Positions 29,271 through 37,258 of a stretch of DNA of 64,000 nt are shown piece by piece. Where the stretch lies: positions 868,001-932,000 of the forward strand of contig NZ_FMHZ01000002.1 of NCBI RefSeq assembly GCF_900090315.1, given 5' to 3'. This DNA is from Micromonospora citrea (GTDB lineage: Bacteria > Actinomycetota > Actinomycetes > Mycobacteriales > Micromonosporaceae). Both the position numbers and the translations under genes were made by a program. Below the pieces are notes generated by a model, which did no database searches, was not told the origin of the DNA, and saw only the letters and a list, made by a program, of their open reading frames with translations. Every line of letters starts with the position of its first letter. Positions within the stretch are counted from its first letter, which is position 1.

Positions 29271-29927
29271 TCACCGCTCGGCGAGGCCCGATTCGTAGCC
29301 GGCGATCACCAGTTGCGCCCGGTCGCGGGCGGCCAGCTTCGTCATCAACCGGCCGATGTGCGTCTTGACCGTGCCCCGGCTGAGGTGCAGGTGCTGCTCG
29401 ATCTCGGCGTTGGACAGCCCACGGGTGATCAACGTCAACACGTCCCGCTCCCTCGGGGTCACCCCGTCGAGCCGGTTCGGGGCCCGCCGCGCCGCCGGCA
29501 TCCGGGCGAACTCGGCGATGAGGCGGCGGGTGACGCTCGGCGCCAGCAGCGCCTCGCCCGCGGCGACCACCCTGATCGCGTCGAGCAGCCGTACGGGTGG
29601 GGTGTCCTTGAGTAGGAAGCCGCTCGCCCCCGCGCGCAGCGCCCGGTACACGTACTCGTCGAGGTCGAACGTGGTGAGGACGAGCACCCGGGGCGCGTCC
29701 GGCAGCGCGGTGACCGCAGCGGTGGCGGTGATGCCGTCCAGCTCCGGCATCCGGATGTCCATCAGCACCACGTCGGGCGAGTGCGTCCCGGCGAACGTGA
29801 CCGCCTCGCGTCCGGTGCCCGCCTCGGCCACCACCGTCATGCCGGGTGTGGCGTCGACCAGTAGGCGGAGGGTGCCGCGCAACAGCGCCTCGTCGTCGGC
29901 CAGGAGCACGCGTACCGGCTCACTCAT
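29271..29927 (-). CDS. NarL/LuxR-family response regulator
   Basis: 218 residues. Receiver domain 5-120 with the acidic pair LADDEALL, phospho-acceptor Asp57 in VVLMDIRMPELDG, the Thr switch in VLTTFD and Lys in FLLKDTPP. LuxR-type HTH from about residue 155 (VTPRERDVLTLITRGLSNAEIE, SRGTVKTHI). The ATG at 29927 overlaps the kinase stop by eight bases, so the pair is co-translated. Output targets are not known; the inverted repeats at 31095-31140 are candidates. Confidence 0.95.
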   Translation of the reverse strand: MSEPVRVLLADDEALLRGTLRLLVDATPGMTVVAEAGTGREAVTFAGTHSPDVVLMDIRMPELDGITATAAVTALPDAPRVLVLTTFDLDEYVYRALRAGASGFLLKDTPPVRLLDAIRVVAAGEALLAPSVTRRLIAEFARMPAARRAPNRLDGVTPRERDVLTLITRGLSNAEIEQHLHLSRGTVKTHIGRLMTKLAARDRAQLVIAGYESGLAER

Positions 29928-31062
29928 CGGACACCGTCGGGGTGAACGGCAGCCGGGCACGGACGGCGAAGCCGCGACCGGGCTCGGTGCCGGCGGTCAG
30001 GGTGCCGCCGTGCATCGCCGCCCGCTCGCGCATCCCCCGCAGGCCGTGCCCGGGCGGCCCCGCGGCGCGTACCCTCGGCGCGTCGTCGACGACGGCGACC
30101 ACCAGCTCCCCCGCCTCGGTGGCGACCGTCAGCCGGCAGCGGGCCGGGCCGGCGTGGCGCAGCACGTTGGTGAGCGCCTCCTGCGCGATGCGGTACGCCG
30201 AGGCCCGCACGGCCGCCGGCACCCGCGACAGGTCGGCCGCCCGGTCGACGTCCACGCCGACCCCGGCGGCGCGGACGTCCTCGACCAGCCGGTCGAGCTC
30301 GGTGAAGCTCGGCGCGGTGTCGGCCGGGTCGCGCAGGGCGCCGAGCACGACCCGGACGTCGTCGAGCGCCGCCCGGCTGACCCGCTCGATCGCCGCCAGC
30401 GCGGCCCGCCCCTGCCCCGGATGGCTCTCCGCGAGGTGGTTGGCGACCGCGGCCTTCATCGCGATCAGGCTGAGACTGTGCCCGACCACGTCGTGGATGT
30501 CGCGGGCGATGCGCAGCCGCTCCTCGGCCACCGCCCGATCGGCACGCAGCTCGGCGACCTGGGCGGCGTGCCGTCGCCGGGCGCGTACCGCGCGGGCCAG
30601 CGCCCACGATCCGGCGAGGACGGTCGCGGCGTAGAGCAGGACCGGCGCGGGGGTGGCGGTGAACGACTCCTGCCCAGAGGGGGTGGGGACGACCGGCAGC
30701 CCGGGGACCGTGGCGCCGACGACCGCCCCGGCGGTGACGGCCGCGAGTGCCCCGACGAGCGCCGGCACGGCCCGCCGGGCGGGGGCGGACAGGGCGACCG
30801 GCCACAGCGCGTACGCGATCGCGAACACCACGGCCTCACCGGCGGTCCCGACGGCGGCCGCCACCGAGCCGGCGATCGCCACGACGACGAGCACCGGCAC
30901 CGGCCGGCGCCGGCGCAGGGCCAGCGGAGACCCGCACAGCAGGGCCAGGCCCACGGCGAGCGGCGCGGGCGTCCGGACCGCCGTCAGGAGCACGAGGGCC
31001 ACCCCCACCAGCGCGTCGAGCGCCGTCAGCCGCCGCGGCCCGAGCCGTCCCCAGGTGACCAC
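29920..31062 (-). CDS. Sensor histidine kinase (HisKA_3 type)
   Basis: 380 residues from the GTG at 31062. Four to five hydrophobic segments within residues 11-150 form the sensor part, a coiled linker follows, then the dimerisation box RIARDIHDVVGHSLS with phospho-acceptor His190, and an HATPase domain with NVLRHAG and GHGLRGMRERA. I chose this start because TACGGT lies exactly six bases upstream (leaderless pattern); an ATG 36 bases earlier would add 12 residues. Pairs with the response regulator downstream. Confidence 0.93.
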   Translation of the reverse strand: MVTWGRLGPRRLTALDALVGVALVLLTAVRTPAPLAVGLALLCGSPLALRRRRPVPVLVVVAIAGSVAAAVGTAGEAVVFAIAYALWPVALSAPARRAVPALVGALAAVTAGAVVGATVPGLPVVPTPSGQESFTATPAPVLLYAATVLAGSWALARAVRARRRHAAQVAELRADRAVAEERLRIARDIHDVVGHSLSLIAMKAAVANHLAESHPGQGRAALAAIERVSRAALDDVRVVLGALRDPADTAPSFTELDRLVEDVRAAGVGVDVDRAADLSRVPAAVRASAYRIAQEALTNVLRHAGPARCRLTVATEAGELVVAVVDDAPRVRAAGPPGHGLRGMRERAAMHGGTLTAGTEPGRGFAVRARLPFTPTVSDE

Positions 31063-31068
31063 CGGGAC

Positions 31069-31074
31069 ACCGTA
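31069..31074 (-). promoter_or_regulatory. -10 element TACGGT of the two-component operon
   Basis: Read on the minus strand, TACGGT ends six bases before the GTG at 31062, the leaderless spacing seen at other genes here. Confidence 0.45.
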
Positions 31075-31094
31075 TCCACGGACGGCGGCGCCGG

Positions 31095-31140
31095 GCATCG
31101 GACCACGGTCCGATGCCCGCTCCCGACCGCGGTCCGATGT
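31095..31140. promoter_or_regulatory. Candidate operator between two-component operon and serine hydrolase
   Basis: A perfect 9-bp inverted repeat, GCATCGGAC/GTCCGATGC, spans 31095-31116. A further copy of CGGTCCGATG follows about 24 bases downstream in direct orientation. It lies between divergent genes, where a response regulator would control both. Function is inferred from position only. Confidence 0.4.
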
Positions 31141-31172
31141 GCGGGGACGCCCCGGCGGCCGAGACTCCGATC

Positions 31173-32621
31173 ATGATCACGCGACTTCTCGTCCTGGCCG
31201 GCACGGTGGCGCTCGCCGCCGCGCCGACCCCGGCACCGCCGGTCGGCCCTCCGACCGGGATCGACGCCGCCGCCGTCGACGCCCTCGTCAAGGAGTACCG
31301 CGAGGAGACCGGCCTGCCCGGCGTCGCGGTCGCCGTCACCCGGGCGACCGAGGTCGTGCACGCCGCCGGGTACGGCCGCACCCCCGCCGGTGACCCGGTC
31401 ACGGCGCACACCCCGATGGCCGTGGCGTCGGTGAGCAAGTCGTTCACCGCCCTCGCCGTGCTGCAACTGGTCGAGGCGGGCCGGGTGGAACTCGACAACC
31501 CGGTGCGGCGGCACCTGCCTGAGTTCACGATGGACGACCCCCGGGCGGCCCGGATCACCGTACGGCAACTGCTGGACCAGACCTCCGGGATGTCGGACAC
31601 GACGTTCCCGGCGTTCAGCAGGCGGCAACCGGCCTCGCTGCGGGAGTCCGTGGCGGGGATGCGCACCGCGCGGCTGGCGGCCGACCCCGGCACGAGATGG
31701 GAGTACCACAACCCGAACTTCCAGGTGGCCGCGCGGCTGGTGGAGGTGGTCAGCGGCCTGCCGTTCGACGAGTACCTGCGAACGCGGGTCTTCGCGCCGC
31801 TCGGCATGACCGACAGCCACACCCTCGACGTGGCCCGCGAGCTGCCGTCGAGCGCGCGTGGCCACCTCATGATCCTCGGCAGGCCGGTCGCCCTGCCCGA
31901 GCCGCCGGCGTTCGGCAACGGCTCCGGCGGGGTGCTCAGTTCGGCGCACGACATGGCCGCGTGGCTGATCGCCCACGGCAACGGCGGTCGCGGCCCCGAC
32001 GGCACGGCGATCGTCTCGCCCGCGGGCCTCGCCACGCTGCACCGCCCCTCGGCGGTCTCCGACTCCTACGCCCTCGGCTGGTTCGTCGAGAGGACCGCGT
32101 CGGGGGCGCCGATGATCGCGCACAGCGGCGACCTGTTCACCTCGACGGCGTACCAGGCGCTGCTGCCCGCGTCCGGCCACGGCATCGCGGTCATGGCGAA
32201 CACCGGGCTGGCGTACGGACACGCGTCGGCCCTCGCCGAGCGGCTCGTCGCGCTGATCGAGGGAACGCCGGCGCCCTCCGCCGGCAGACCGCTCGTGGCC
32301 GTCGACGCCGTGCTGCTGGTGCTGGCGGTCGCCGCCGCCGTGCTCGCCGGCCGGGGCGTGCTCCGGTCGCGCCGCTGGGCCGCCGGTCGCCCGGTACGCC
32401 CCTGGACGCTGGTGCGCCTGCTTCCGCTGCTGGCGCCGTCGCTGCTGCTCGCCTCGATCCACCGGGTGGTCGGCTGGCTCTACCGGGGTCGCGACGTCGC
32501 CTGGCTCCAGGTGGCGTACATCTATCCGACGTTCATGGGGCTGCTCGTCGCCGCGGCGCTGGGCTGCGCCGCCGTCCTCGTGGCCCGGCTCGTCGGGCTC
32601 GGACGCCGCGGGCGCGGCTGA
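31173..32621 (+). CDS. Serine hydrolase of the beta-lactamase/class C (AmpC-like) family, membrane-anchored
   Basis: 482 residues. A short signal sequence (MITRLLVLAGTVALAAAPTP) precedes a class C-type penicillin-binding fold: SxxK as SVSK (Ser86, Lys89), YxN as YHN (near Tyr178) and HSG near residue 317 standing for KTG. The last 110 residues contain three hydrophobic segments, so the enzyme faces the outside and is held by a C-terminal membrane domain. Divergent from the two-component operon, which may regulate it. The 3' 130 bases have a diverged duplicate at 33961-34083. Confidence 0.9.
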   Translation: MITRLLVLAGTVALAAAPTPAPPVGPPTGIDAAAVDALVKEYREETGLPGVAVAVTRATEVVHAAGYGRTPAGDPVTAHTPMAVASVSKSFTALAVLQLVEAGRVELDNPVRRHLPEFTMDDPRAARITVRQLLDQTSGMSDTTFPAFSRRQPASLRESVAGMRTARLAADPGTRWEYHNPNFQVAARLVEVVSGLPFDEYLRTRVFAPLGMTDSHTLDVARELPSSARGHLMILGRPVALPEPPAFGNGSGGVLSSAHDMAAWLIAHGNGGRGPDGTAIVSPAGLATLHRPSAVSDSYALGWFVERTASGAPMIAHSGDLFTSTAYQALLPASGHGIAVMANTGLAYGHASALAERLVALIEGTPAPSAGRPLVAVDAVLLVLAVAAAVLAGRGVLRSRRWAAGRPVRPWTLVRLLPLLAPSLLLASIHRVVGWLYRGRDVAWLQVAYIYPTFMGLLVAAALGCAAVLVARLVGLGRRGRG

Positions 32622-32653
32622 CGACAGGCACGGCCCTGCCGGTCGCGCCTCCG

Positions 32654-33889
32654 TCAGGCCGGGTCGGCCGGCGGGGACGGCCGGGACGCGACGCTCCAGG
32701 AGACCGTCGCGGCCACCGCGACGGCGCCGCTGAGCAGGAACGGCGCGTCCCGGCCCAGGCCGGCGGCCAGCGCGCCGCCGGCGAGCGCCCCCAGCGCGGT
32801 GCAGCCGTAGGTGAGGACCCGGGAGGCGGCGACCACCCGGCCGAGCAGGTCGCCGGGCACAAGGCGCTGCCGGAGCGACAGCGCGGCCACGTTGAGGACG
32901 GCGAACGCCGCGCTGGTGCTGACGACGACGGTCACGGCGGCGACCCGGTGCGGCGCGACGACCAGGAGCATCGGCGCTCCGGCGGTGACCGCCATCGACC
33001 ACGTCAGCACGTGCCGGTGCCGGAAGCGGGCGATCAGCCGGTCGGCGACGAGGGAGCCGGCGAGGCCGCCGCCCGCGCCGGTGGCCAGCAGCAGGCCGAA
33101 GCCGAGCGCACCGAGGCCGAGGCTGTCCCGCGCGTACAACACGAAGATCGCGAACCAGGCGCTGTCCGCGGCGGCGACGGCCGCACCGACGAGCACGAGC
33201 GTACGGAGCACGGACTGCCGGGCCAGCCACCGCAGCCCGGCGAGCGCCCCGTCCCGCGCGGGGGCGGCCGGGCCGCCGGACGGCCCGCCGGCACCGGCGG
33301 CCGGGCGGGCGAGGGTCAGCGGCAGGGACAGCACGAGCATGACGGCCAGCGCGAGCGAGGCGCCGTTGGCGGCGAACGGCAGTGCCGCCCCCGCGACGAA
33401 CAGCAGCGCGCCGACCGGCGGGCCGACGAACTCGTTGCCCACGATCTCGCCCGCCACGAGACGACCGTTGGCCTTCTCCAGCTGCGCCTCGTCCACCAGT
33501 CGGGGAACGGCGGTCTGGGCGGCGGTGTCGCGCAGGGTCTCGCCGACGCCGAGCAGGAACGCGGCGACGACAACGAGGCCGATCGGCGCCCTGGCCGTCG
33601 CGACGGCCAGGGCCAACGTCGACAGGACCAGGACCCGGCCCACGTCGGCGGCGGCGATGATCTCCCGGGCTCCCCTGCGGTCCGCGAGCGCTCCGGCGAA
33701 CAGGCCGGTGACCAACCAGGGCAGGAACTGCGCCGCGGCCACGGCGGCCACCGCCACCGGGTCGTCGCTCAGCGCGGCGGCGAGGAGCGGGAACGCCGCC
33801 ACGCGGATGCCGTCGCCGAGGTTGGCCAGGGCGGCCGCGGTCCAGAATGTCCAGAAGGGACGGCCCAGGGTCGACGACCGGTCAGCCAT
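32654..33889 (-). CDS. MFS transporter (enterobactin exporter/EntS-like)
   Basis: 411 residues with about twelve hydrophobic segments. LFAGALADRRGAREI after the second helix is the MFS cytoplasmic loop motif. The overall form (N-terminal RPFWTFWTAAALANLGDGI, VETLRDTAAQTAVPRLV) fits drug or siderophore exporters of the EntS/MefA type. The ATG at 33889 matches the usual family start. It is flanked by the real and the duplicated tail of the serine hydrolase gene, which suggests it was inserted. Confidence 0.88.
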   Translation of the reverse strand: MADRSSTLGRPFWTFWTAAALANLGDGIRVAAFPLLAAALSDDPVAVAAVAAAQFLPWLVTGLFAGALADRRGAREIIAAADVGRVLVLSTLALAVATARAPIGLVVVAAFLLGVGETLRDTAAQTAVPRLVDEAQLEKANGRLVAGEIVGNEFVGPPVGALLFVAGAALPFAANGASLALAVMLVLSLPLTLARPAAGAGGPSGGPAAPARDGALAGLRWLARQSVLRTLVLVGAAVAAADSAWFAIFVLYARDSLGLGALGFGLLLATGAGGGLAGSLVADRLIARFRHRHVLTWSMAVTAGAPMLLVVAPHRVAAVTVVVSTSAAFAVLNVAALSLRQRLVPGDLLGRVVAASRVLTYGCTALGALAGGALAAGLGRDAPFLLSGAVAVAATVSWSVASRPSPPADPA

Positions 33890-33960
33890 GCCGGAGACCC
33901 TACCGCCCGCCCCGCCCCCGCGGGGCCGACGCGACACCGGACGCCGGCGGCCGGACCCGC

Positions 33961-34083
33961 CGCGACGTCGCCTGGATCCAGGTGGCGCGCGTCTGTCCGA
34001 GACGCATGGGGCTGCTCGTCACCGCGGCGCTGGGGTGCGCCGCCGTGCTCGTGGCACGGCTCGTGCGACTCGGGCGCGCCTGA
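33961..34083 (+). pseudogene. Duplicated 3' fragment of the serine hydrolase gene
   Basis: This stretch encodes DVAWIQVARVCPRRMGLLV, then TAALGCAAVLVARLV, closely matching the C-terminus of the intact gene at 32490-32621 (DVAWLQVAYIYPTFMGLLV, then AAALGCAAVLVARLV). Nucleotide identity is roughly 85 percent by eye. There is no plausible start or upstream domain, so it is a remnant. Confidence 0.8.
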
Positions 34084-34111
34084 CGGCGGCGGCGCCGGCC
34101 TGTGACCGACG

Positions 34112-34145
34112 GCGACGGTGGGCGGATGTCCGCCGTCGGCGGGGA
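34112..34145. repeat. 34-bp repeat, copy 1 (hairpin-forming)
   Basis: Nearly identical to 34998-35031 with two mismatches. It contains arms CGACGGTGG and CCGCCGTCG around the loop GCGGATGT. It lies just downstream of the lipoprotein stop. Confidence 0.9.
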
Positions 34146-34158
34146 CCCGCCCGGTCGG

Positions 34159-34872
34159 TCACGAGGTTGCGGTCCGGCGGTCCACCACGGCGGCGCCGGC
34201 CGGCAGGTCGAACGCGGTGCCGTCGACCGTCTCGCGGTAGCGGGTCAGGGTCAGCTCGACGGGCTTGCCGTCGACCTGGCCGGTGAAGCTGCCCAGCGCC
34301 CCCTGCGCGGTCACGCAGGCGGTGAAGTCGCCGGCGGACCGCCGCACGTCGAAGCAGGTGGCGCGGTGGCCGGCGAGGGTGGTGCTGTGTCGGGTGAAGA
34401 CCACGTCCGAGTCCAGTGCGGCGTCGGTCAGCATCTGCATGACGAGCAGCGGTGCGACGAGCCCTCGTCGCTTCGTCTCGGCGTGCAGGACCGTCATCGG
34501 CGTGTTCGTGTTCAACACGTCGGGCACGGGCGGGGCCTCCAGGGTGCAGGTGGCCCGGCCGGCGGCGGTCTCGCAGTGGGTCGTGGCCTGCCAGGTGACG
34601 ATGAGCCTGCCGCCGGGCCAGGTGTAGGTGGAGCGGGCCGGGTCCTGCGTCTGGGCGATGGTGACGGCCTGGCCGCCCGCGAGCAGGTAGTCGGCGGAGT
34701 ACGTCAACTCCGTCGTCCGGTCCGTGAGGGAGGCCAGGTCGTCGGCCAGGGCGGCCTGACCGAGCGCCCGATCGGCCTGACCGAGCGCGTCGGCGGTCTG
34801 GCAGCCGGTGACGGTGAGCGACGCGATGACCGACACGGCGAGCACGCGGAGGGTGGTGGAGGCGGCGGGCAT
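34159..34872 (-). CDS. Predicted lipoprotein of unknown function
   Basis: 237 residues. An N-terminal signal with lipobox VTG-C (Cys24) predicts secretion and lipid anchoring. The rest is a soluble domain with paired Cys (CETAAGRATC; ATCFDVRR and FTACV), consistent with an extracytoplasmic disulfide-bonded fold, plus VELTLTRYRETVDG near the end. It has the general look of actinobacterial LppX/LprG-like carriers, but I do not recognise the family. Divergent from the metallo-hydrolase gene. Confidence 0.8.
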   Translation of the reverse strand: MPAASTTLRVLAVSVIASLTVTGCQTADALGQADRALGQAALADDLASLTDRTTELTYSADYLLAGGQAVTIAQTQDPARSTYTWPGGRLIVTWQATTHCETAAGRATCTLEAPPVPDVLNTNTPMTVLHAETKRRGLVAPLLVMQMLTDAALDSDVVFTRHSTTLAGHRATCFDVRRSAGDFTACVTAQGALGSFTGQVDGKPVELTLTRYRETVDGTAFDLPAGAAVVDRRTATS

Positions 34873-34955
34873 GGGCAACAGCGTGCCCGGACGGGTCGAC
34901 CGCGCGCAAACCGGTTGCCGGTCGAGGACCGGAGATCTGGAATCTGCGGGGTGGA

Positions 34956-34980
34956 GCGCCACCCGGAGGGCGGGTGGCGC
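34956..34980. promoter_or_regulatory. Perfect 10-bp inverted repeat at the -35 position
   Basis: GCGCCACCCG at 34956-34965 and its reverse complement at 34971-34980, with a 5-base spacer. It covers the expected -35 region of the TATGAT promoter just downstream, so it could be a repressor operator, or a terminator-like hairpin. Confidence 0.5.
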
Positions 34981-34986
34981 CCGGTC

Positions 34987-34992
34987 TATGAT
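34987..34992 (+). promoter_or_regulatory. -10 element TATGAT of the metallo-hydrolase gene
   Basis: TATGAT is one mismatch from the sigma-70 TATAAT consensus and stands out in this GC-rich sequence. Transcription would begin at about 34999, the first base of a hairpin. Confidence 0.6.
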
Positions 34993-34997
34993 CAAAA

Positions 34998-35031
34998 GCG
35001 ACGGTGGGCGGATGTCCACCGTCGACGGGGA
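34998..35031. repeat. 34-bp repeat, copy 2 (hairpin at predicted +1)
   Basis: Perfect inverted repeat CGACGGTGG (34999-35007) and CCACCGTCG (35016-35024) with loop GCGGATGT. It starts at the predicted transcription start of the next gene and could be an operator or an mRNA 5' stem-loop. Copy 1 is at 34112-34145. Confidence 0.9.
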
Positions 35032-35052
35032 AAGGGGCGCGTCATCGTCGAC

Positions 35053-35760
35053 ATGGCCTTCCAGCACCTGGCCGGGCGCGTCTGGATCTGCCCGGGCGAC
35101 CCGGATCCGGCCAGCGTGCAGGCCGGCGTCGCGGTGATCGCCGACGAGCGGGGCAGCGTGCTGGTCGACGCGGGGCAGAGTCCCGCGCACGCCCGCGAGA
35201 TCCAGGCCGCCCTGCGCGCCGCCGGGCTGCCGCCGCCGCGCTGGCTGGTCTACACACACCACCACTGGGACCACGTCTGGGGCGCCTGCGCCTGGCCCGA
35301 CGTGGAGATCGTCGGCCACGTCGCCGGCGAGCGGCTGCTGCGCGAGGAGGCCGCCCGGCCGTGGAGCCACCGGTACCTGCGCGAACAGGTGCGGGCGAAT
35401 CCCCGGCTCGGCCCGAGTTTCCGGGCCCGGGCGTTGGCCGTCGACTCGTGGGACGACTTCGCGGTGCTGCCGCCGACCCGGATCTTCACCGACGAGTTGG
35501 AACTGCCGGTCGGCGTACGGGTGCGGCACGTCGGGGGCGCGCACGCGCCGGACTCGACGGTGGTGGCGGTGCCGGACTCGGGCGTGCTGCTGCTCGGCGA
35601 CTGCTACTACCCGCCCCCGGCGCACCTGCGCACCCCCGAGGACCGGCCCGACCTCGCCCTCGTACGCCGGCTGCTGGCCGACGACGTCCACTGGTACGTC
35701 GCGAGCCACCAGCCGCCGATGACGCTGGACGAGGCCCGCGCGGCGGTCGCCGCGGGGTGA
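35053..35760 (+). CDS. Metallo-beta-lactamase-fold hydrolase
   Basis: 235 residues. HHHWDH at residues 69-74 is the HxHxDH metal site; further ligands are the His in VGGAHAPDS and the Asp in LLLGDCYY, with a final His in ASHQPP. This is the MBL fold, usually a zinc hydrolase; the substrate is not predictable. ATG at 35053 chosen as the only start in frame after the predicted transcription start; GGGG-rich sequence lies about 10-17 bases upstream. Confidence 0.85.
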   Translation: MAFQHLAGRVWICPGDPDPASVQAGVAVIADERGSVLVDAGQSPAHAREIQAALRAAGLPPPRWLVYTHHHWDHVWGACAWPDVEIVGHVAGERLLREEAARPWSHRYLREQVRANPRLGPSFRARALAVDSWDDFAVLPPTRIFTDELELPVGVRVRHVGGAHAPDSTVVAVPDSGVLLLGDCYYPPPAHLRTPEDRPDLALVRRLLADDVHWYVASHQPPMTLDEARAAVAAG

Positions 35761-35883
35761 CGCCGGGCGACCGTCGACTGAACCAGCCCATCCCCCGCTC
35801 CCCTCTCCTCGGCGTCCTCCCAGTGCAGCACCGTTTCCTGGGACGCGGCTGCGAGCCGGGCGTGAGCGCCCTGCGGGGTGGCG

Positions 35884-37104
35884 TCAGCGGGCCGGCGGGC
35901 GGGTGGCCGGCACCAGGGCCAGGGTGGGCAGCAGCAGCAGCGGCACCACGAGCAGGGCGTGCAGCGTGCCCACCCGGTCGCCGAGCAGGCCGAGCAGCGG
36001 CGGGCCGGCGAGGAACGCCGTGTAGCCGATCACGGCGACGACGCTGACCCGGGCCGGCGCCCGCCGCTCGTCGTCGGCCGCCGCGCTCATCCCGACCGGG
36101 AAGCCCAGCGACGCGCCGAGCCCCCAGAGCGCGACGCCGACGACCGCCACCGGCCCGGAGCCGGCGAGCACCGCCACGCCGGCGCCGACGGTGGCGAGCA
36201 GGATCGTGGCCGACAGGACGGGCACCCGCCCCCACCGGTCCAGCGCGACGGTGCCCACCGTGCGGCCCAGCGTCATGCCGACGACGAAGACGCCGAAGAC
36301 CGCCGCGCCGGCCGCCTCGCTCAGGTCGTGGCCGTCGATGAAGGCGACGGCGAGCCAGTCGTTGGCGCTGCCCTCGGCGAACGCCGACACCAGCACCAGC
36401 AGGCCGATGAGCAGCGTGCGCGGCTCCCGCCAGGCGGCGAGCAGGTCGCGGCGGCGCTCGGCCGGGGCGGCCGACGCGGCGGTGCCGCTCTCGGCCGCCG
36501 GCAGGAACGACCGGACGGCCAGCAGCGTGCCGCAGAGCACCACCGCCGCGAGCGCGGCGAGGTGCGCGGCGACCGGCAGGCCGAGGCGGGCTGCCCCCGC
36601 GCCGAGCCCGGCGCCGGCCACGGAGCCGAGGCTCCACGCGGCGTGGAAGCGGGGCATGATCGTGCGCCCCAGCCGCCGCTCGACCGCCGCGCCCTCGACG
36701 TTCATGGCGACGTCGCAGATGCCGGAGCCGTAGCCGAACGCGCACAGCCCCAGCGCGACGCCGACCAGGGCGCCGGCCGGGGCGGCCACCCCGGCCACGG
36801 TGAGGCCGGCCGCGACGAGCGCGCTGCCGAGGGCCACCGTGCGGGCCGCCCCCAGCCGCTGGGCCACCAGGCCGGCGGTGGGCATCGCGAGCAGCGAACC
36901 GGCGGACATGGCGAGCAGCAGCAGCCCGAGCCGGCCCGCGCTGAGTTCCAGCGCGTCCCGGACGGCGGGCACCCGGGAGAACCAGGTGGCGACCGCCAGC
37001 CCGTTGAGCGCGAAGACCACGGCCACGCCGGTACGGGCGGCCAGCACCGCCCGGGGTACGGCGGCCGGGGTCGGCGCGGCGGTCGGAACGGTGGTGCGGC
37101 TCAC
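35884..37104 (-). CDS. MFS transporter
   Basis: 406 residues with about twelve hydrophobic segments. Typical loop motifs GLVAQRLGAARTVALG and TLGRTVGTVALDRWGR are visible, and the form resembles YbjJ/FucP-like sugar or metabolite permeases. The GTG start has GAGAGGA about nine bases upstream. Transcribed divergently from a LacI regulator with a LacI-type operator in between, so a sugar or small-metabolite substrate is likely (inference). Confidence 0.9.
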   Translation of the reverse strand: MSRTTVPTAAPTPAAVPRAVLAARTGVAVVFALNGLAVATWFSRVPAVRDALELSAGRLGLLLLAMSAGSLLAMPTAGLVAQRLGAARTVALGSALVAAGLTVAGVAAPAGALVGVALGLCAFGYGSGICDVAMNVEGAAVERRLGRTIMPRFHAAWSLGSVAGAGLGAGAARLGLPVAAHLAALAAVVLCGTLLAVRSFLPAAESGTAASAAPAERRRDLLAAWREPRTLLIGLLVLVSAFAEGSANDWLAVAFIDGHDLSEAAGAAVFGVFVVGMTLGRTVGTVALDRWGRVPVLSATILLATVGAGVAVLAGSGPVAVVGVALWGLGASLGFPVGMSAAADDERRAPARVSVVAVIGYTAFLAGPPLLGLLGDRVGTLHALLVVPLLLLPTLALVPATRPPAR

Positions 37105-37148
37105 GGTTGCGGTCCTCTCGCCTCGGGCGGTCTGCCCCGATCGCACAC

Positions 37149-37164
37149 CTGAGAGCGCTATCAG
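37149..37164. promoter_or_regulatory. LacI-type operator
   Basis: CTGAGAGCGCTATCAG is a near-perfect palindrome centred on AGCGCT, the hallmark of LacI/GalR operators. It is the only such site in the 154-base region between the divergent MFS and LacI genes. Confidence 0.7.
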
Positions 37165-37258
37165 CACAACCCGGATGCGCCCCTTACGGTCGGCGGCGTC
37201 GAAGGAGGATGATGCGACGGCCGGCCACGCCCGGACGGCCAGGCGCGGGAGGACAGCG

